Positions 1-10,437 of a DNA stretch of 64,000 bases are shown piece by piece (the first letter of the stretch is position 1; every line of letters begins with the position of its first letter). The notes beneath the pieces were generated by a model, which was given only the letters and a program-made list of their open reading frames with translations, was not told the DNA's origin and ran no database searches. A program made the position numbers and the translations under genes. The stretch comes from Acanthochromis polyacanthus (lineage: Eukaryota; Chordata; Actinopteri; Pomacentridae): contig NC_067134.1 of assembly GCF_021347895.1 (NCBI RefSeq), forward strand, positions 27,130,152 through 27,194,151, read 5' to 3'.

Positions 1-110
1 TTTGACACAAAGTTTTTCAATTCAAATAAATTTTGATTGACGACTCAGTTGATGAATAGACGTGTTTATAAATTAAAACTGCGTGAAAAAGTGCTTTAGA
101 TTATTTAAAG
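1..110. other. AT-rich flank with no gene seen
   Basis: AT-rich sequence before the first hAT-like element. I see no coding signal. The last 8 bases (103-110, atttaaag) would be the left target duplication if one survives, but the right end of that element is missing. Confidence 0.4.
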
Positions 111-985
111 CAGGGGTGTCAAACATGCGGTCTGCGGGCCAAAACCGGCCCTCTAGAGGGTCCAAAAATTCCAGAAGACATTAACTGCAGATTGTAAATT
201 AGTAAAACTATAAATTTAAAATCATTTCTAGACCATGACAAGTTGTTTTGATCATAAAGTAAAATACTAGATTGTTTATTGTTCTTTAGTCATTTTGTGT
301 TCCATTTTTGTAATATTTTGTCTTTTTTGTCATTTTGTTTCTCGTTTTGTCATTTTTTTGTCTCATTTTTATTATTTGTCCATTTTTTGTCACTTTGTAA
401 CTTTTTGTCAAATTTTTTCTCTTTTTGTTTTGTTTCATGTCGTTTGTCTCATTTTTTGTCATTTTGTTTTTCACTTTCGTTGTTTTCTTATTCGTTTTTG
501 TAATATTTTGTCTTTTTTTGTCATTTTGTTTCTCGTTTTGTCATTTTTTGTCTTATTGTTGTCATTTGTCCATTTTTTGTCACTTTGTAACTTTTTGTCT
601 CATTTTTTGTCTCATTTTTATTATTTGTCCATTTTTTGTCACTTTGTAACTTTTTGTCTCTTTTTTGTCTCTTTTTTGTTGTGTTTCATGTCGTTTGTCT
701 CTTTTTTGTCATTTTGTTTTTCGCTTTTGTTGTTTTCTTTTTCATTTTTGTAATATTTTGTCTTTTTTGTCATTTTGTTTCTCGCTTTGTCATTTTTTGT
801 CTCATTTTTATCATTTGTCCATTTTTGTCACTTTGTAACTTTTTGTCTAAATTTTTGTCTTTTTTTGTTTTGTTTCATGTCGTTTGTCTTATTTTTGGTC
901 ATTTTGTTTTTCACTTTTTTGTTTTTTTTTCCATTTTTGTAGTATTTTATCTTGTTTTGTTGTTTTGTTGTCTTTTTTGTGATAA
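111..985 (+). mobile_element. hAT-like non-coding element, copy 1, right end missing
   Basis: The left end CAGGGGTGTCAAAC (111) followed by GGGCCAAAACCGGCCC matches the ends of three other copies (1966, 62636 and, inverted, 24776). The core from about 280 to 985 is a minisatellite of TTTTTGTC, TTTTGTTTCTCG and CACTTTGTAAC blocks. The marker GTAATATTTTGTC recurs near 310, 500, 750 and (degenerate) 930, giving a higher-order period of about 180-250 bp. No right terminal CCCCTG is visible, so the copy is truncated. The long F/L/S/C-rich frames inside exist only because T-rich repeats lack stop codons. The hAT assignment rests on the terminal sequence pattern and is inference. Confidence 0.6.
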
Positions 986-1439
986 ATGGTGTAATTTTGA
1001 TGGTTACATATAGGAATATAATTTTTATTTATACAAAACATATATGTTTTTATAAACTAAAACTTTATAATTAAGTTGCTAAAAGACGGAACCAACGTAT
1101 ATCGTCACATAACTCTACCGCGAAATAATTTAAACAGCCAAAATGTTTTATTAATTTCTATTTATTTTTATTTTTCATCTGTCTGCTACATTCACAGATT
1201 ACTGCAAACTCAAAGTGCAGTTATAGCAAATTATTATCATAGCTAACGTTAGCTCTGGTGCTAACAGCAACATGTTTTACATTGAGGTGATCAACCCACG
1301 CTTTTATCCAAGCTGCCATCAGAAAGATTTTTAAAAGTAAAATTTTCACCCAACAAGCTCCAGTGAATCTTCTTCACGCCTGGAAAACAGACTTAAGGTT
1401 CATTACCGCCACCTACTGGGCTGGAGTGTTCATCACTGT
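986..1439. other. non-coding stretch
   Basis: AT-rich sequence, including a 'taacgttagctctggtgctaacagc' type motif common in fish repeats near 1240. The phrase 'accgccacctactggg' near 1405 also recurs in dispersed fish repeats. No coding potential is seen. Confidence 0.4.
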
Positions 1440-1532
1440 CAGAAATTGGAGAACTGTGCGATTAAATGCGATATTTTTTCTGTAATTAATTGATGGAACT
1501 TAACGCGTTAGAGACCCGGCCCTAATGCTTTT
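1440..1532. repeat. right end of a hAT-like dispersed repeat
   Basis: The sequence runs gcgattaaatgcgat, then taattaattgatgg, aacttaacgcgtta and ccggccctaat. This resembles the terminal part of the widespread fish repeat whose ends read AGGGCTGTC plus AATCGCGATTAA blocks. Only this end is recognisable. Assignment is from recalled repeat pattern. Confidence 0.35.
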
Positions 1533-1965
1533 AATTACTGAGAGCAAAAGGTGCAGATGTGGACGTGCAGGAGGGATGCTGACCTCACCCTACATGCATT
1601 TCTGCTTTTAAAATCACTCCCATTTGTTAACCTCATGTTGAATTTTGCCACACAGACACACACCAGGAGCTTGGCGGGGGTGATATTAGGGACAATGAAG
1701 TGACAGCTCCTCCATCTTTGATGTCTTGTTTAAACCTGCTCTCCCCGCTGATGCTTTGATTCGCCTCTAACTGGGACATTTTCACTCTAATTAGGGCTTC
1801 AATTGCTAATTCCATATTGCTGCTATAATTATCACTTGGAGACGTATGCGGGGTGACGTTGGAACTTTTAACTCATCCATCTTTAGTCAGACCAAAGCAG
1901 AGAAGCGACCTTTAATGAGTTAAATTGGGGGAGATGAGCTGAGCAGAAGTGGTTTTTGTTTAGAA
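1533..1965. other. non-coding stretch between repeats
   Basis: Mixed-composition unique sequence. No splice-flanked open frame or RNA gene is recognised. Confidence 0.4.
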
Positions 1966-2905
1966 CAGGGGTGGCAAACATGAGGATCGTGGGCCAAAAC
2001 CGGCCCGCCAGAGGGTCCAATCCGGCCCGCGGTAAAAAAGTAGATTGCTCGTTGTTGTTTTGCCATTTTGTGTCTCATTTTTGTTGCATTCTGTCTCGTT
2101 TTTGTCGTTTGTTGTGCTTTTTTGTCTGACTTTTGTTGTTTGTCTCATGCTTTTCTTGTTTTGTTTTTTGTTTTTGTCGTTTTGTGTTTCCTTTTTGTCT
2201 CACTCGTGTTTTCCGTCTGATTTTTGCCATTTTTTGTTTTGCTTTATTTGTTGTTTTGTGTGTCGTTTGTGCAGTTTTGTGCTTCGCTTTACTTGTTTTG
2301 TATATTGTTTGTGTCGGTTGGTGGTTTTTTGTCTCGCTTGTGTTGTCCACTTTTTTGTCCTGTGTTTTCTCGCTTTTGCCATTTTTGATCTCATTAGTGT
2401 AATTTTTTGTCTCGTTTTTGTTGTTTGTCCATTATTTTGTCACTTTGTAACCTTTTTGTTTAGTTTTTTGTCTCTTTTTTGTTTTGTTTTGTGTCGTTTG
2501 TCTCGTTTTTTGTCATTTTATGTTTCATTTTTGTAATGTTTTGTTGTTTTTTTGTCTTTTTTTGTCATTTTGATCATAAAATTAAACGCTACATCATCAG
2601 TTCCAGATAGCTGTGACTAAATGTTGTGTTCCTTTGTAGACACTCTGTGATCTGGAAGTTGAAATGTGGAAATGATAAACTGAGGATGAATGTTGATGAA
2701 ATTTTATTTATTTTTCTTCAGAAATTTCAGGTTGTTTTGTAAAAAGATAATTCCTTAAATGTGAACTTTTTGCACTAAAACAAAGGAAACATATGGAGTT
2801 GTGATTATTTAAAGGTTATTATGCTGTGATTTTACTGGTCCGGTCCACTTCAGATCAAACTGGGCTGAATTTGGAAACTGAACTAAGATGAGTTTGACTC
2901 CCCTG
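1966..2905 (+). mobile_element. hAT-like non-coding element, copy 2, both ends present
   Basis: This is the most complete copy in the window. The left end is CAGGGGTGGCAAACATGAGG and the right end is AGTTTGACTCCCCTG, the inverted complement with mismatches. Flanking octamers gtttagaa (1958-1965) and ctttaaaa (2906-2913) agree at 6 of 8 positions, as for an aged 8-bp hAT target duplication. The core at 2041-2570 is again T-rich minisatellite (TTTTTGTC, TTTTGTGTTTC, TTGTTGTTTGTC). The unique 3' part (2600-2890), with gtgatctggaagttgaaatgtg, is shared with copies 3 and 4. It encodes no transposase, so it must have moved in trans. Confidence 0.7.
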
Positions 2906-3039
2906 CTTTAAAAAATCTCCATCAGTGTCTGTCCTCACCATCACCATGCAAACCAGACGCCCATAATAACCTTATAGGCGATAATTGGAATTTTTCCTCT
3001 CCCCCACCAGCACTCCTGCTACTCCCCCCCACCCTCCAC
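2906..3039 (+). promoter_or_regulatory. upstream flank of the fign promoter
   Basis: Short unique stretch between the hAT element and the CpG-rich promoter. It contains C-rich runs (tcccccaccag, cccccccaccc) just upstream of the NRF-1-like palindrome. No strong TATA box is positioned to set a start. Confidence 0.35.
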
Positions 3040-3069
3040 TTTTGGGCGCATGCGCAGTGGGGAGCGTAC

Positions 3070-3315
3070 TGGTCAGTCTGAGAAGCAGCTGTTCAGGGCT
3101 GGTGAAATTCCAACATGGCAGTGGCCGTGGTCAGTGTTTCCTGCGTTAACTTGGGATGGTTTCAGCTCGCAGGCACCCCGGCTTAACCCCAGCGGCCGCG
3201 TTTCCTCAGCAGCACCCCTCCCCGGGACCGATGCGACCCTGAAACCCCCCCCCCGACGTGAGAGGTCGACCTGTCGCTAAGAAGAAGAAGAAGAAGAGAA
3301 AAAAGCACACAGCAG
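3070..3315 (+). other. fign: probable non-coding first exon of fign (5' UTR)
   Basis: The end is set by a strong donor CAG|GTAAGG (exon ends 3315, GT at 3316-3317). The start is an estimate placed just after the NRF-1-like site. No frame runs through the donor into the fign protein, so the exon is read as 5' UTR. A separate 5' UTR exon before the small coding exon fits my recollection of mammalian FIGN structure. The exon contains upstream ATGs (3115, 3231). Confidence 0.45.
3115..3186 (+). other. upstream ORF of 23 codons in the fign leader
   Basis: An ATG in fair context (aacATGg) opens a 23-codon frame (begins MAVAVVSVSC) ending in TAA at 3184-3186. It is relevant only if transcription starts upstream of 3115. 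A second tiny frame, ATG CGA CCC TGA, starts at 3231. Such frames can dampen translation of the main protein, but nothing here shows that they do. Confidence 0.35.
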
Positions 3316-3473
3316 GTAAGGAGGGAAGGAAGGATAGTCCGCAATTAGAGCAGACAGCGGAGGACACGAGCCGAGCAGCCTTATCTCGGAATAATGCATG
3401 TGCACTTTGCGATTTGACAAGTTTGCGCGTTTTTTGCAGGCGGGCGAACGGAGCGCGGATCGCTGCGTAAAAT

Positions 3474-3490
3474 GGGGGGGGGGGGGGGGG
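3474..3490 (+). repeat. G17 homopolymer in intron 1
   Basis: Seventeen consecutive G follow AAAT, within 160 bp of the proposed first donor. It can form G-quadruplex and is prone to length variation and sequencing error. A C10 run lies nearby at 3245-3254. Confidence 0.8.
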
Positions 3491-3805
3491 AAATACGGTG
3501 CGATTTTTTTTTTCCCGGAGCGCACCTGCGCCGCGGTTCGATCGCTTAGGCTCGGACACGTAGCTGCTCTATAGGTCCGTGTTTGTGTGTCCGTGGCTGT
3601 GCAGGGAGAATACACAACTTGCACGCACGCACACACACAGAGGCTCCTCGTCCGGCTTCATTGCGGCGTTACAACAAGTTGTCCTGCGCACACGGCGGCG
3701 GATCCGGTGCGTTTTTTTTCTTTCATACACATTTGGAGCAGATTTAAATGCACACAACACGCCGAGGCGCACCAGTTGATTTCTCCTCCATATTCCTCCT
3801 CTTCC

Positions 3806-3839
3806 CCTCTTCCTCCTCCTCCTCCTCCTCCTCCTCCTG
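3806..3839 (+). repeat. (CCT)n microsatellite
   Basis: Run of about 10 TCC units within a longer pyrimidine-rich stretch (3780-3850) in the short first intron. Confidence 0.75.
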
Positions 3840-4090
3840 ATCCGCCGCTGCCTGTCATCCCGAGCTCCACTTTCTAATGAGATGCATGTAGGTTAGATGC
3901 CTCCTATTGAGTTGCTCCTTCCAGGGCCCACCTTTCACACGCCGTGAAACCCGAGCAGAGCTGCACCCTCAGAAAGAAAAGCAACCAAAAAAACTGTCTT
4001 GCATTGTAAAGCTTTTTTTTTTTTTTGCTCAGAGAGGGAATCCTTCCTTCCGCTTTTTTCTCTCTCCACAAATTAATTCCAATGCTCTCA

Positions 4091-4127
4091 TCTCCTCTTC
4101 CTCTCTCTCTTCCTCTCCCTGTTCCAG
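4091..4127 (+). promoter_or_regulatory. fign: polypyrimidine tract and 3' splice site before the first coding exon
   Basis: A long tract tctcctcttcctctctctct continues to ccctgttccAG, with AG at 4126-4127, directly before CACGACATG. It makes a strong acceptor and implies a 31-bp exon (4128-4158) after an 812-bp intron starting at 3316. The alternative is a transcript starting just upstream and reading straight into the ATG. Confidence 0.5.
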
Positions 4128-4133
4128 CACGAC

Positions 4134-4158
4134 ATGATCAGCAGCAGCAGCGTCTATG
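4134..4158 (+). CDS. fign: fidgetin, first coding exon (start codon exon)
   Basis: ATG at 4134 encodes MISSSSVY and the first base of a glycine codon, then a donor G|GTAGGT with GT at 4159-4160. Joined to the exon beginning at 35503 it gives MISSSSVYGLKMQW, which agrees with the N terminus I recall for mammalian fidgetin (MISSTSVYGLKMQW). The phase matches exactly: G plus GC makes Gly9. The exon is far too short to be found as an open frame by itself. The match of start peptide, splice phase and downstream protein makes this call strong despite its 25 coding bases. Confidence 0.88.
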
Positions 4159-4164
4159 GTAGGT

Positions 4165-6636
4165 GCAATTTACATCAACTTTCTGCACTTTTTCATGCAC
4201 TTTTTACCATCGTTATTGTGCATTAGGAGGTGTAAAAACCTGAGCAGCTGCTGTGTTTACATTCACACCTTTTAAATGTGCATCCGTCAGTTTATTTCCA
4301 GGAGAAATGTCCCTAAATTGTCATGTTTGGGTTCATTATTTAATCACATCACACACACACACATAACATGGTAATTAATATTTGGTGACTAAGTGTGCTC
4401 CATTTAAATTACACATAGCCCTAATTAGATTTTTTTCTCTTTTTTGTAGATATTAAATTAATTAATTGTGGAATATTGTTCTTGAACTTTTTTTAATCCT
4501 CGAAACTGCTTATTTAGGAGCGCAGAATTGACTCGAATTTGTGAGATTTAGAGAAAAATCCGTGCAGAAATTCGCTTAATGGGACAAGTGGATAAGATCG
4601 AGGCCTCGGCCCCCTGCAAAGTGAAAATACATGTTTACGACGAGGACTTTTTCCACCTCTCATTGCACTTTATTTCAGATATTCTGCTTGTTGTGTTATT
4701 TCTGAACGTTGGGAAATGTGGGTTAACACTGCCGATAGACAGCTTCAACGGCTCTGAGGACAATTTTGCTGCAAAAACGTGAGATTTCAGGCGTCGTAGG
4801 GATGATAATTTGTGGAAGACGGTTGCGGCAGAAGGACGAGGTGGACGGCGAGCGTGAGCACAGAGTGACAGAGTTCAGGAATGAATAACCGCAGAGATCC
4901 ACAACTGCACATTCTTGGTTTTTGTAGCCGCTATTAGCGAGGACTCAACCTTTGACCTTTGATCCCCTTGTTCTCCGCTCACACACACACACACACACAT
5001 GCTTCTTCTTGCTGTCGTGCACATGCAGCACGTGCATTTTTGTGTTTCCGTTCCACTTTAATGACACTAGCTTGTTTTGAAAACGACATGCTGCAGATTT
5101 GCTTCATTTAAAGCACCAAATTTCGCCTTTTCCTGCAGCTGTTAAGATCTAAAATACTTCCGAAGAGGCTCAGATTTGTTTGTGATTTCATCCGGACGTA
5201 GAATTAGCTTGTTTTATTGCTGCTTTTTGTTATTTCGGCTCACACGTGTTCGCACCGTGGCCCGTCAGGATGCATGAATTGGAGTGTGTGTGCGAGTGGA
5301 TTCAAACGCAGGCGTGCTGGTTCTGTGTGCGCAGTAAATAATGTAGACGCTCAGCAGTTTGTTTATTCCTCTATTTGTTTGCTACAGTCCTCGGCTTAAG
5401 ATCTGCGTCGGCTGTGTGAGTGCGTGCGTCGCGGTGACAGTAGCAATAATCCCCCTCATTATACACATAACGTATCGCCTCACATCTCCGGCAGCCCCCC
5501 GATGCAGCTAATAGGGACGGAGAGAGGGGAGATAATAGGAGTAGAAGAAGAAGAGGAGCTCCACAAACAGGCCTTTATTTATCTAAATATTTCCCTCAAA
5601 TGAACGGGGAGAGCCGGTGAGCGGTGAGGGTGGCTGAGCTGCTCCCAGCGGGGCCGTATAAATAAATTATCCTGACACTTTCTATCAGTCTGTAATGTTT
5701 ACCATTAAAAGCTGTTTTACTGTCCCAGAGCCACCGGCGTGCGATTTCGCCTGCCCCCCCCCCGTGGGACTTCTGCCAGATGTGAGGCGATGAGGGGAAA
5801 TCTTGTGCTTTTTAGACTCACACACAGAGAGAGAGAGGAAAAGATTTGTTAGTCTCTCGGCCGCTGCTTCCATATCAGTGGATTTCTCCTGTCTGAGCAT
5901 CCTGACAAAGGGCCTCTTCAAACGAGATCCAGGCAGGGTTGTCATCTTTTAGCAAATATGTTAAGTGTTATCTTTTGTGCTGTGGGCTCGCCGAGCGGAG
6001 CCGGACCCCATGGGAGCCCCGGCGCATGCAAATAGAACAAATCCCTCTCGGACCTGTCTGTCTGTTCCACTCTCCTCCATCTCCCTCCTCCTCCTCCTCC
6101 TCCTCCTCCTCCTCCCTCCTCGTCTTCCCTCCACGTTTGCTCGACAGTGCGTCAGCCTGTCTTGTCTCCTTGCTCTCTCATCTATTTCACTCTTTGTCCA
6201 CTTATTTCCCCTCCTCTCCTCGCTCCCTCGCTCCCTCTCTCCGTCCCAGAAGACAGAGCTGGGCTGTGTGTTGGCTGGCTAACTGTAGAGGCTGTGTAGT
6301 CTTTGTGTGTTTTCCCTGACAGCCCCCTCCATCGCCTCGTCTAAGTTCCTCTTCCCAGAGACGGCGGGCAGCTGTCGGTAGCGCCACCGCCGTTTCTCCG
6401 TAGATGAGCGGACGCCGATTCCTTAAAATCCTTGACACGGTGATCCACTCAGTCCTCCTCCTCCTCCCCTCTTTCCCCGCCACGCCGGCTGCGTTTTGTT
6501 TTTTCGCAGCTTCACATAGGGGGGTTTTGTGTTTTGGTGACTGACAGTTGCCGGTTGATGGGTTTTTTTTTCTTTCCATGTTGCAACTGAACCTTTCTCA
6601 CACACTTCTCTGATTCCTGTTCATCCTGCCTTCACA

Positions 6637-6671
<35 letters not shown>

Positions 6672-7969
6672 GCTGACTGGTTATTATCCAGTCAAACTCT
6701 GATGGGGGTACTTAAGACGAGGGGTATCCACACTAGATTGACTCCGGGGTGGAATAACACTTACAGCCGCAACCTGAAGGCGTCACACTCGAAAGATGCG
6801 GCCTGTTTGAGCAGATTTGAGTGGAAACGTGTCAGAAAACGTCCTAACAATACAAATAATAAGTTGGAAATTATCTAATAGTTGGAAAACGTGCAGGAGT
6901 AAAGCTAAAAACAAGAGAGCGACTCGGGCGACTGCAGGGTCAGCTCAGGTCTCGCTAACAGCTGAGGAGCTTTCCGGCCGAAACTGGCCGAAGATCAGCG
7001 TCACCAAATTTCCAGATTTTTCCTCCTCTCATTCTCCGTCCTCATCCATTCCGCCAAATTCATTTCCATGTTAATTCCGGCGTTAAAAGCATTATCTCCC
7101 TTTCTTTGAACTCCCAACCCCCCCCCCCCCCTCCCCTCCAAAAAAAAAATGTTTGAAGTTTCTCGTTTTATGTAATGCGTCGTTTTTGTCGGTTTTAATC
7201 AAATCAAAGCGGTGGATATTATATATTTTTCTTTCCTCCTACCTTTCCTTTTGCAATCCGCTGCCCCCTTTTTCTGAATTTTAAACAGACCCCTGCTCAC
7301 CTCCCTTTACTCTTCACCAGCAATCTCCACCACCCATGGCCCGGATTCTCTGGCAGATATTAAAGCGTTCGGCGCGTGGAAGCGTTAAATATGCTAAGGA
7401 CTTATTAAAAAAGGAAAAAAAAAAGTCCACTTTGGAATATTCTGCGCCATTAGACCTCGGCAGACATGGCAGCATGCAGCTTATCCTTTACATTGTGCCT
7501 TCAAATGAGAAGGCGCCGCTTCTAATTAGGTTATTGCCATGGAAGTCTTAAGTTAAATTGCGCGTTGATATGCGGAGGAGCTTGCCACTCATTTGGTGGA
7601 CGGTGGCCGACGAGGGCCTCTTTTTTTTTTTTTGAATGCAGGGGCCAAAGAAAATGACAGCTAGGGAGAAGCTGGCTGTAATCTCTCGCTGCTCTTCTCT
7701 TTCCGGCTCTGGCTGGATGATCTGATTTTGTTAACAGCGAGGCTTGGCGAGATAGTGGCCGTCTGCTGCCGCCACCCCGCCTCCCCTCCATCGCCTCCCC
7801 TTCCTCCCACCTCCACCTTCCCGTCTGCGGCTCAGTTTGAACGTCTTGATTAGCGAGCGGCAAGTAAGTCGCCGACACTTTTCTTTTTTTTTTGCGCGCG
7901 TGTCGGCGAGGCGGCAAAGGTGTGCATGCGCGTTAATGAACAATGGCTCATTGGGTACGAGAGTGCATC

Positions 7970-8003
<34 letters not shown>

Positions 8004-8207
8004 CTTGGAAAGCTGCCAGGGGATGGACACAAAAGATGTTGAGTGGCTGGGCGTGTGGCACAGCATCACTGAGCTGCCTGTGGCCTCTGGGAGATGGACA
8101 CAAACTGGGAGAAAGAGCAAAAAAAAAAAAAAAAAAAACACACAACTGCTGTCACCGAAGAGCTCCAAATTTTATCTTTTTTTTTTTTTTTTTTGTAGCA
8201 TCCGTTG
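4165..8207. other. proximal intron, mostly unique sequence with pyrimidine tracts
   Basis: No gene. It holds (CA)n near 4980, (TCC)n at 6086-6118, (TC)n at 6640-6668, a C-run near 7119 and a (GT)n(GA)n patch at 7972-8003. The 5400-5700 part has balanced composition with homeodomain-type TAAT/ATTA cores and could be regulatory. Open frames seen here coincide with simple repeats. Confidence 0.4.
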
Positions 8208-8468
8208 CAGGGTCGCAACTGACAATTATTTTCAGCATCAATTATGATTATTTTTGTCTGTGAAATGTCAGAAAACGGTAAAAGAAAATGCCAGTCACGT
8301 CTTGAGGAGAGCGAGGTGACGGCTTCAGACGTCGTGTTTTTGTCTGTTTAAAAGAGGCAGACAAAGTGGAAAAAAGAAGAGTTGGTTTTGCTTAATTATT
8401 GGAACTCCTGATGACCAGAATAGTTGGCGATTATTTTTCCATTATAATTGTAGTCTATTGTCTGATTA
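8208..8468. repeat. degraded hAT-type 'GCAACTAACGATTATT' dispersed repeat
   Basis: Starts cagggtcgcaactgacaatt and contains gtctgtgaaatgtcagaaaa and, near the far end, atagttggcgattattttt. These are landmarks of a very common non-coding fish repeat whose consensus ends in GGGCTGCAAC plus ATTAATCG blocks. The copy is old and encodes nothing. Assignment is from recalled consensus. Confidence 0.5.
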
Positions 8469-9002
8469 AAGCGTGTTAGCAGAAGCTTATAATTCCACTG
8501 TATATCTAAGTAGAATGAACAGAGAGTGTGTTTATCTGGGAATAACCGAGGTTTGGCTGTAATTTGAATTGGTAAATTTATTTATATGTGGTGTTTTACA
8601 GCAGATTTGAAGAAAAAAAACACAGAGTCCACTTTGTCAGTAAACTATTCTCTCTCCAAAACTCCAATACTTAATCATTCACCAACATATTCAGTATATT
8701 TGTGTATAAATAGCGTGGAATAAAACCTAAAGCCGCTCAGGCTCATCGCTGTGTTTTCATGTCAAAGTGAGAAAAGTTTCAGATTCTCTCCACCAAGATT
8801 CCACCTTAAATTAGGGCTGCGACTTTGTGTTATTCTTCGGAATGTGTAAGCAACCTGCAGGTGTTTACAGTTAATTAAGATAGAGAATAGCAGAAATAGC
8901 TGCATTTTTTTCGCTTAAAATCTGCGTATGTTCACGTAGCCGGGCCTGCTGGGGAAGGGATGTGTTTGTATGCTTACCTGTGATTATGTTGTTGCACGCT
9001 TG

Positions 9003-9082
<80 letters not shown>

Positions 9083-9590
9083 ACGCTGGCCAAGTTTCCC
9101 CACTGGAAGCAGGCGAGAGCATTAGGATGTTGCTTGTATGACTCCGCTGGCAGGATGGACACATGTGGTAGATGGCTAATGATAGCACGCAGCGTATAAT
9201 GAGATCCTACTCTCCGTCTGTCTCCCCTACCTGGCATCATGCATTAACCATACAAGAGGAAGAGGAGGCACGCATGGTATTGACTTTTGAGTGGGTGTCT
9301 GCTTGTCCGTTGCTGGTTTTGTTTAGCACTCAGAGGTCAGCATGGCTGCAAGCGCCGCACATTTATAACAAGTTTTTTTTTTGTTTTATTTTCATGGCAG
9401 GAGCTCTTCTTCTCTCTCTCTTTTTTTTTTATTACTGTTTTTTTTTTTTTGTAAGACGAGATTGTCTCCTCATCTGCACCTCGTGAGCTCTGCTAAATGG
9501 TTGTAAATTGATTTTGGATGCGCTGCAATGTATACGCTTAACAAGCCAAATGGGTTCAGTTTGTGGGTTAGTTTGTGTGGTCAGAGGATT
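8469..9590. other. intronic stretch with a long (GT)n
   Basis: Non-coding apart from the dinucleotide repeat listed separately. A 'ttagggctgcgact' near 8813 may be another trace of the preceding repeat family. Confidence 0.35.
9006..9079 (+). repeat. (GT)n microsatellite, about 37 units
   Basis: Uninterrupted TG repeat of about 74 bp. It is probably highly polymorphic. Open frames on both strands here are artefacts of the repeat. Confidence 0.9.
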
Positions 9591-10150
9591 ATTCTATTAA
9601 TGTATTCCTCTCACTGTAATCCACAGTATGTTGTGTGAAGGAGGGAGGCGCTGGCAGCGCTCCATCTTCTTGCCCAGTAACATATATTTATCCTCTTCAC
9701 TACACAATCCTCGAGGCTGCTCAAATCCCCCAGGGGGTCCCAATGACATGCTTACTAATGTGTGCTTTGGAAACGGAGTGCTATTGTATCCCCTAAATCT
9801 CACAAAGCACTGTATGATTTGCCCATTGTCATTAAATCGCTCTGCTTGTGCCAAGTACTTGCATCTCACAGAGGCTTAATGCTTTGAGGGTTTCAGGGAC
9901 AGCTTCGAGTTCCTCTTTTGTTGATTTCGGGGAAAAGTGCCAAGACTGCTGCGCTGAATATTGTTTTGAGTATGGAGGAGGGAGGGGAAGAAGGGCCATT
10001 GCCAAGCGACTCCATTGAGCCCCGTGAATGGGCCATTCATATTTAGGAGAATCACCCAGATGCCATATTGTTGGCTCAACAACGCTAAATATTCTCCAAC
10101 AAGGATGGGATTGTAACAGGTTTTTGAATTGTGCAAGTGTAGGGAAGGAC
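9591..10150. other. candidate conserved non-coding element in the intron
   Basis: About 550 bp without repeats and with even composition, in strong contrast to its flanks. It contains AT-rich factor-type cores such as cattaaatcgc, ccattcatatttagg and gctaaatattc. Open frames on the minus strand are short and unsupported. Fidgetin genes sit in regions rich in conserved non-coding DNA, so an enhancer is plausible, but this is inference from composition only. Confidence 0.3.
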
Positions 10151-10437
10151 ATTGGGGGGTGGAAAGAAGAGCCTTGAGTCACTAATAGTGAAGCAGAGAC
10201 GGAAGGATAGAAAGTAAATATGTGATATTAGAAGACATAGATTCACATTATATAGTGTGTTTTTTTTTTTTTACTTCAGACGTGCACTGTTATGTACAGA
10301 GTGACATTTTTTAGTCACTTCTCTCTACACATATGGAAGCTAGAGCTAATGTTAGAGACTTATCAAATGTTTACGTCGTGGTGCAGCGGCAGCAAGTGTA
10401 TTTTAAGCCTGTGCTAACTGCTAAATTGCAGTGTTAG

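Larger units (their letters stand above)
3040..3720 (+). promoter_or_regulatory. fign: CpG-rich promoter region of fign
   Basis: CpG density rises sharply from about 3040 to 3720 compared with the AT-rich flanks. GCGCATGCGC at 3046-3055 is a perfect palindrome matching the NRF-1 core. A YY1-like CAACATGGCAG lies at 3111-3121. These features suit a TATA-less vertebrate promoter with start sites just downstream. The exact start cannot be read from sequence. Confidence 0.55.

Noticed and set aside
279..1013. Overlapping long frames rich in F, L, S and C
   Set aside because: They are translations of the TTTTTGTC minisatellite, which lacks stop codons in several frames; the same holds for 2045-2536, 24125-24581 and 62641-63311.
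3050..3280. 76-codon frame over the fign leader
   Set aside because: It starts inside the NRF-1-type site, probably upstream of transcription start, and resembles no protein.
8871..9240. Frames with long TH or CV runs
   Set aside because: Translations of the (GT)n repeat at 9006-9079. Similar artefacts occur at 61284-61583, 24851-25213, 30128-30640 and 42253-42482.
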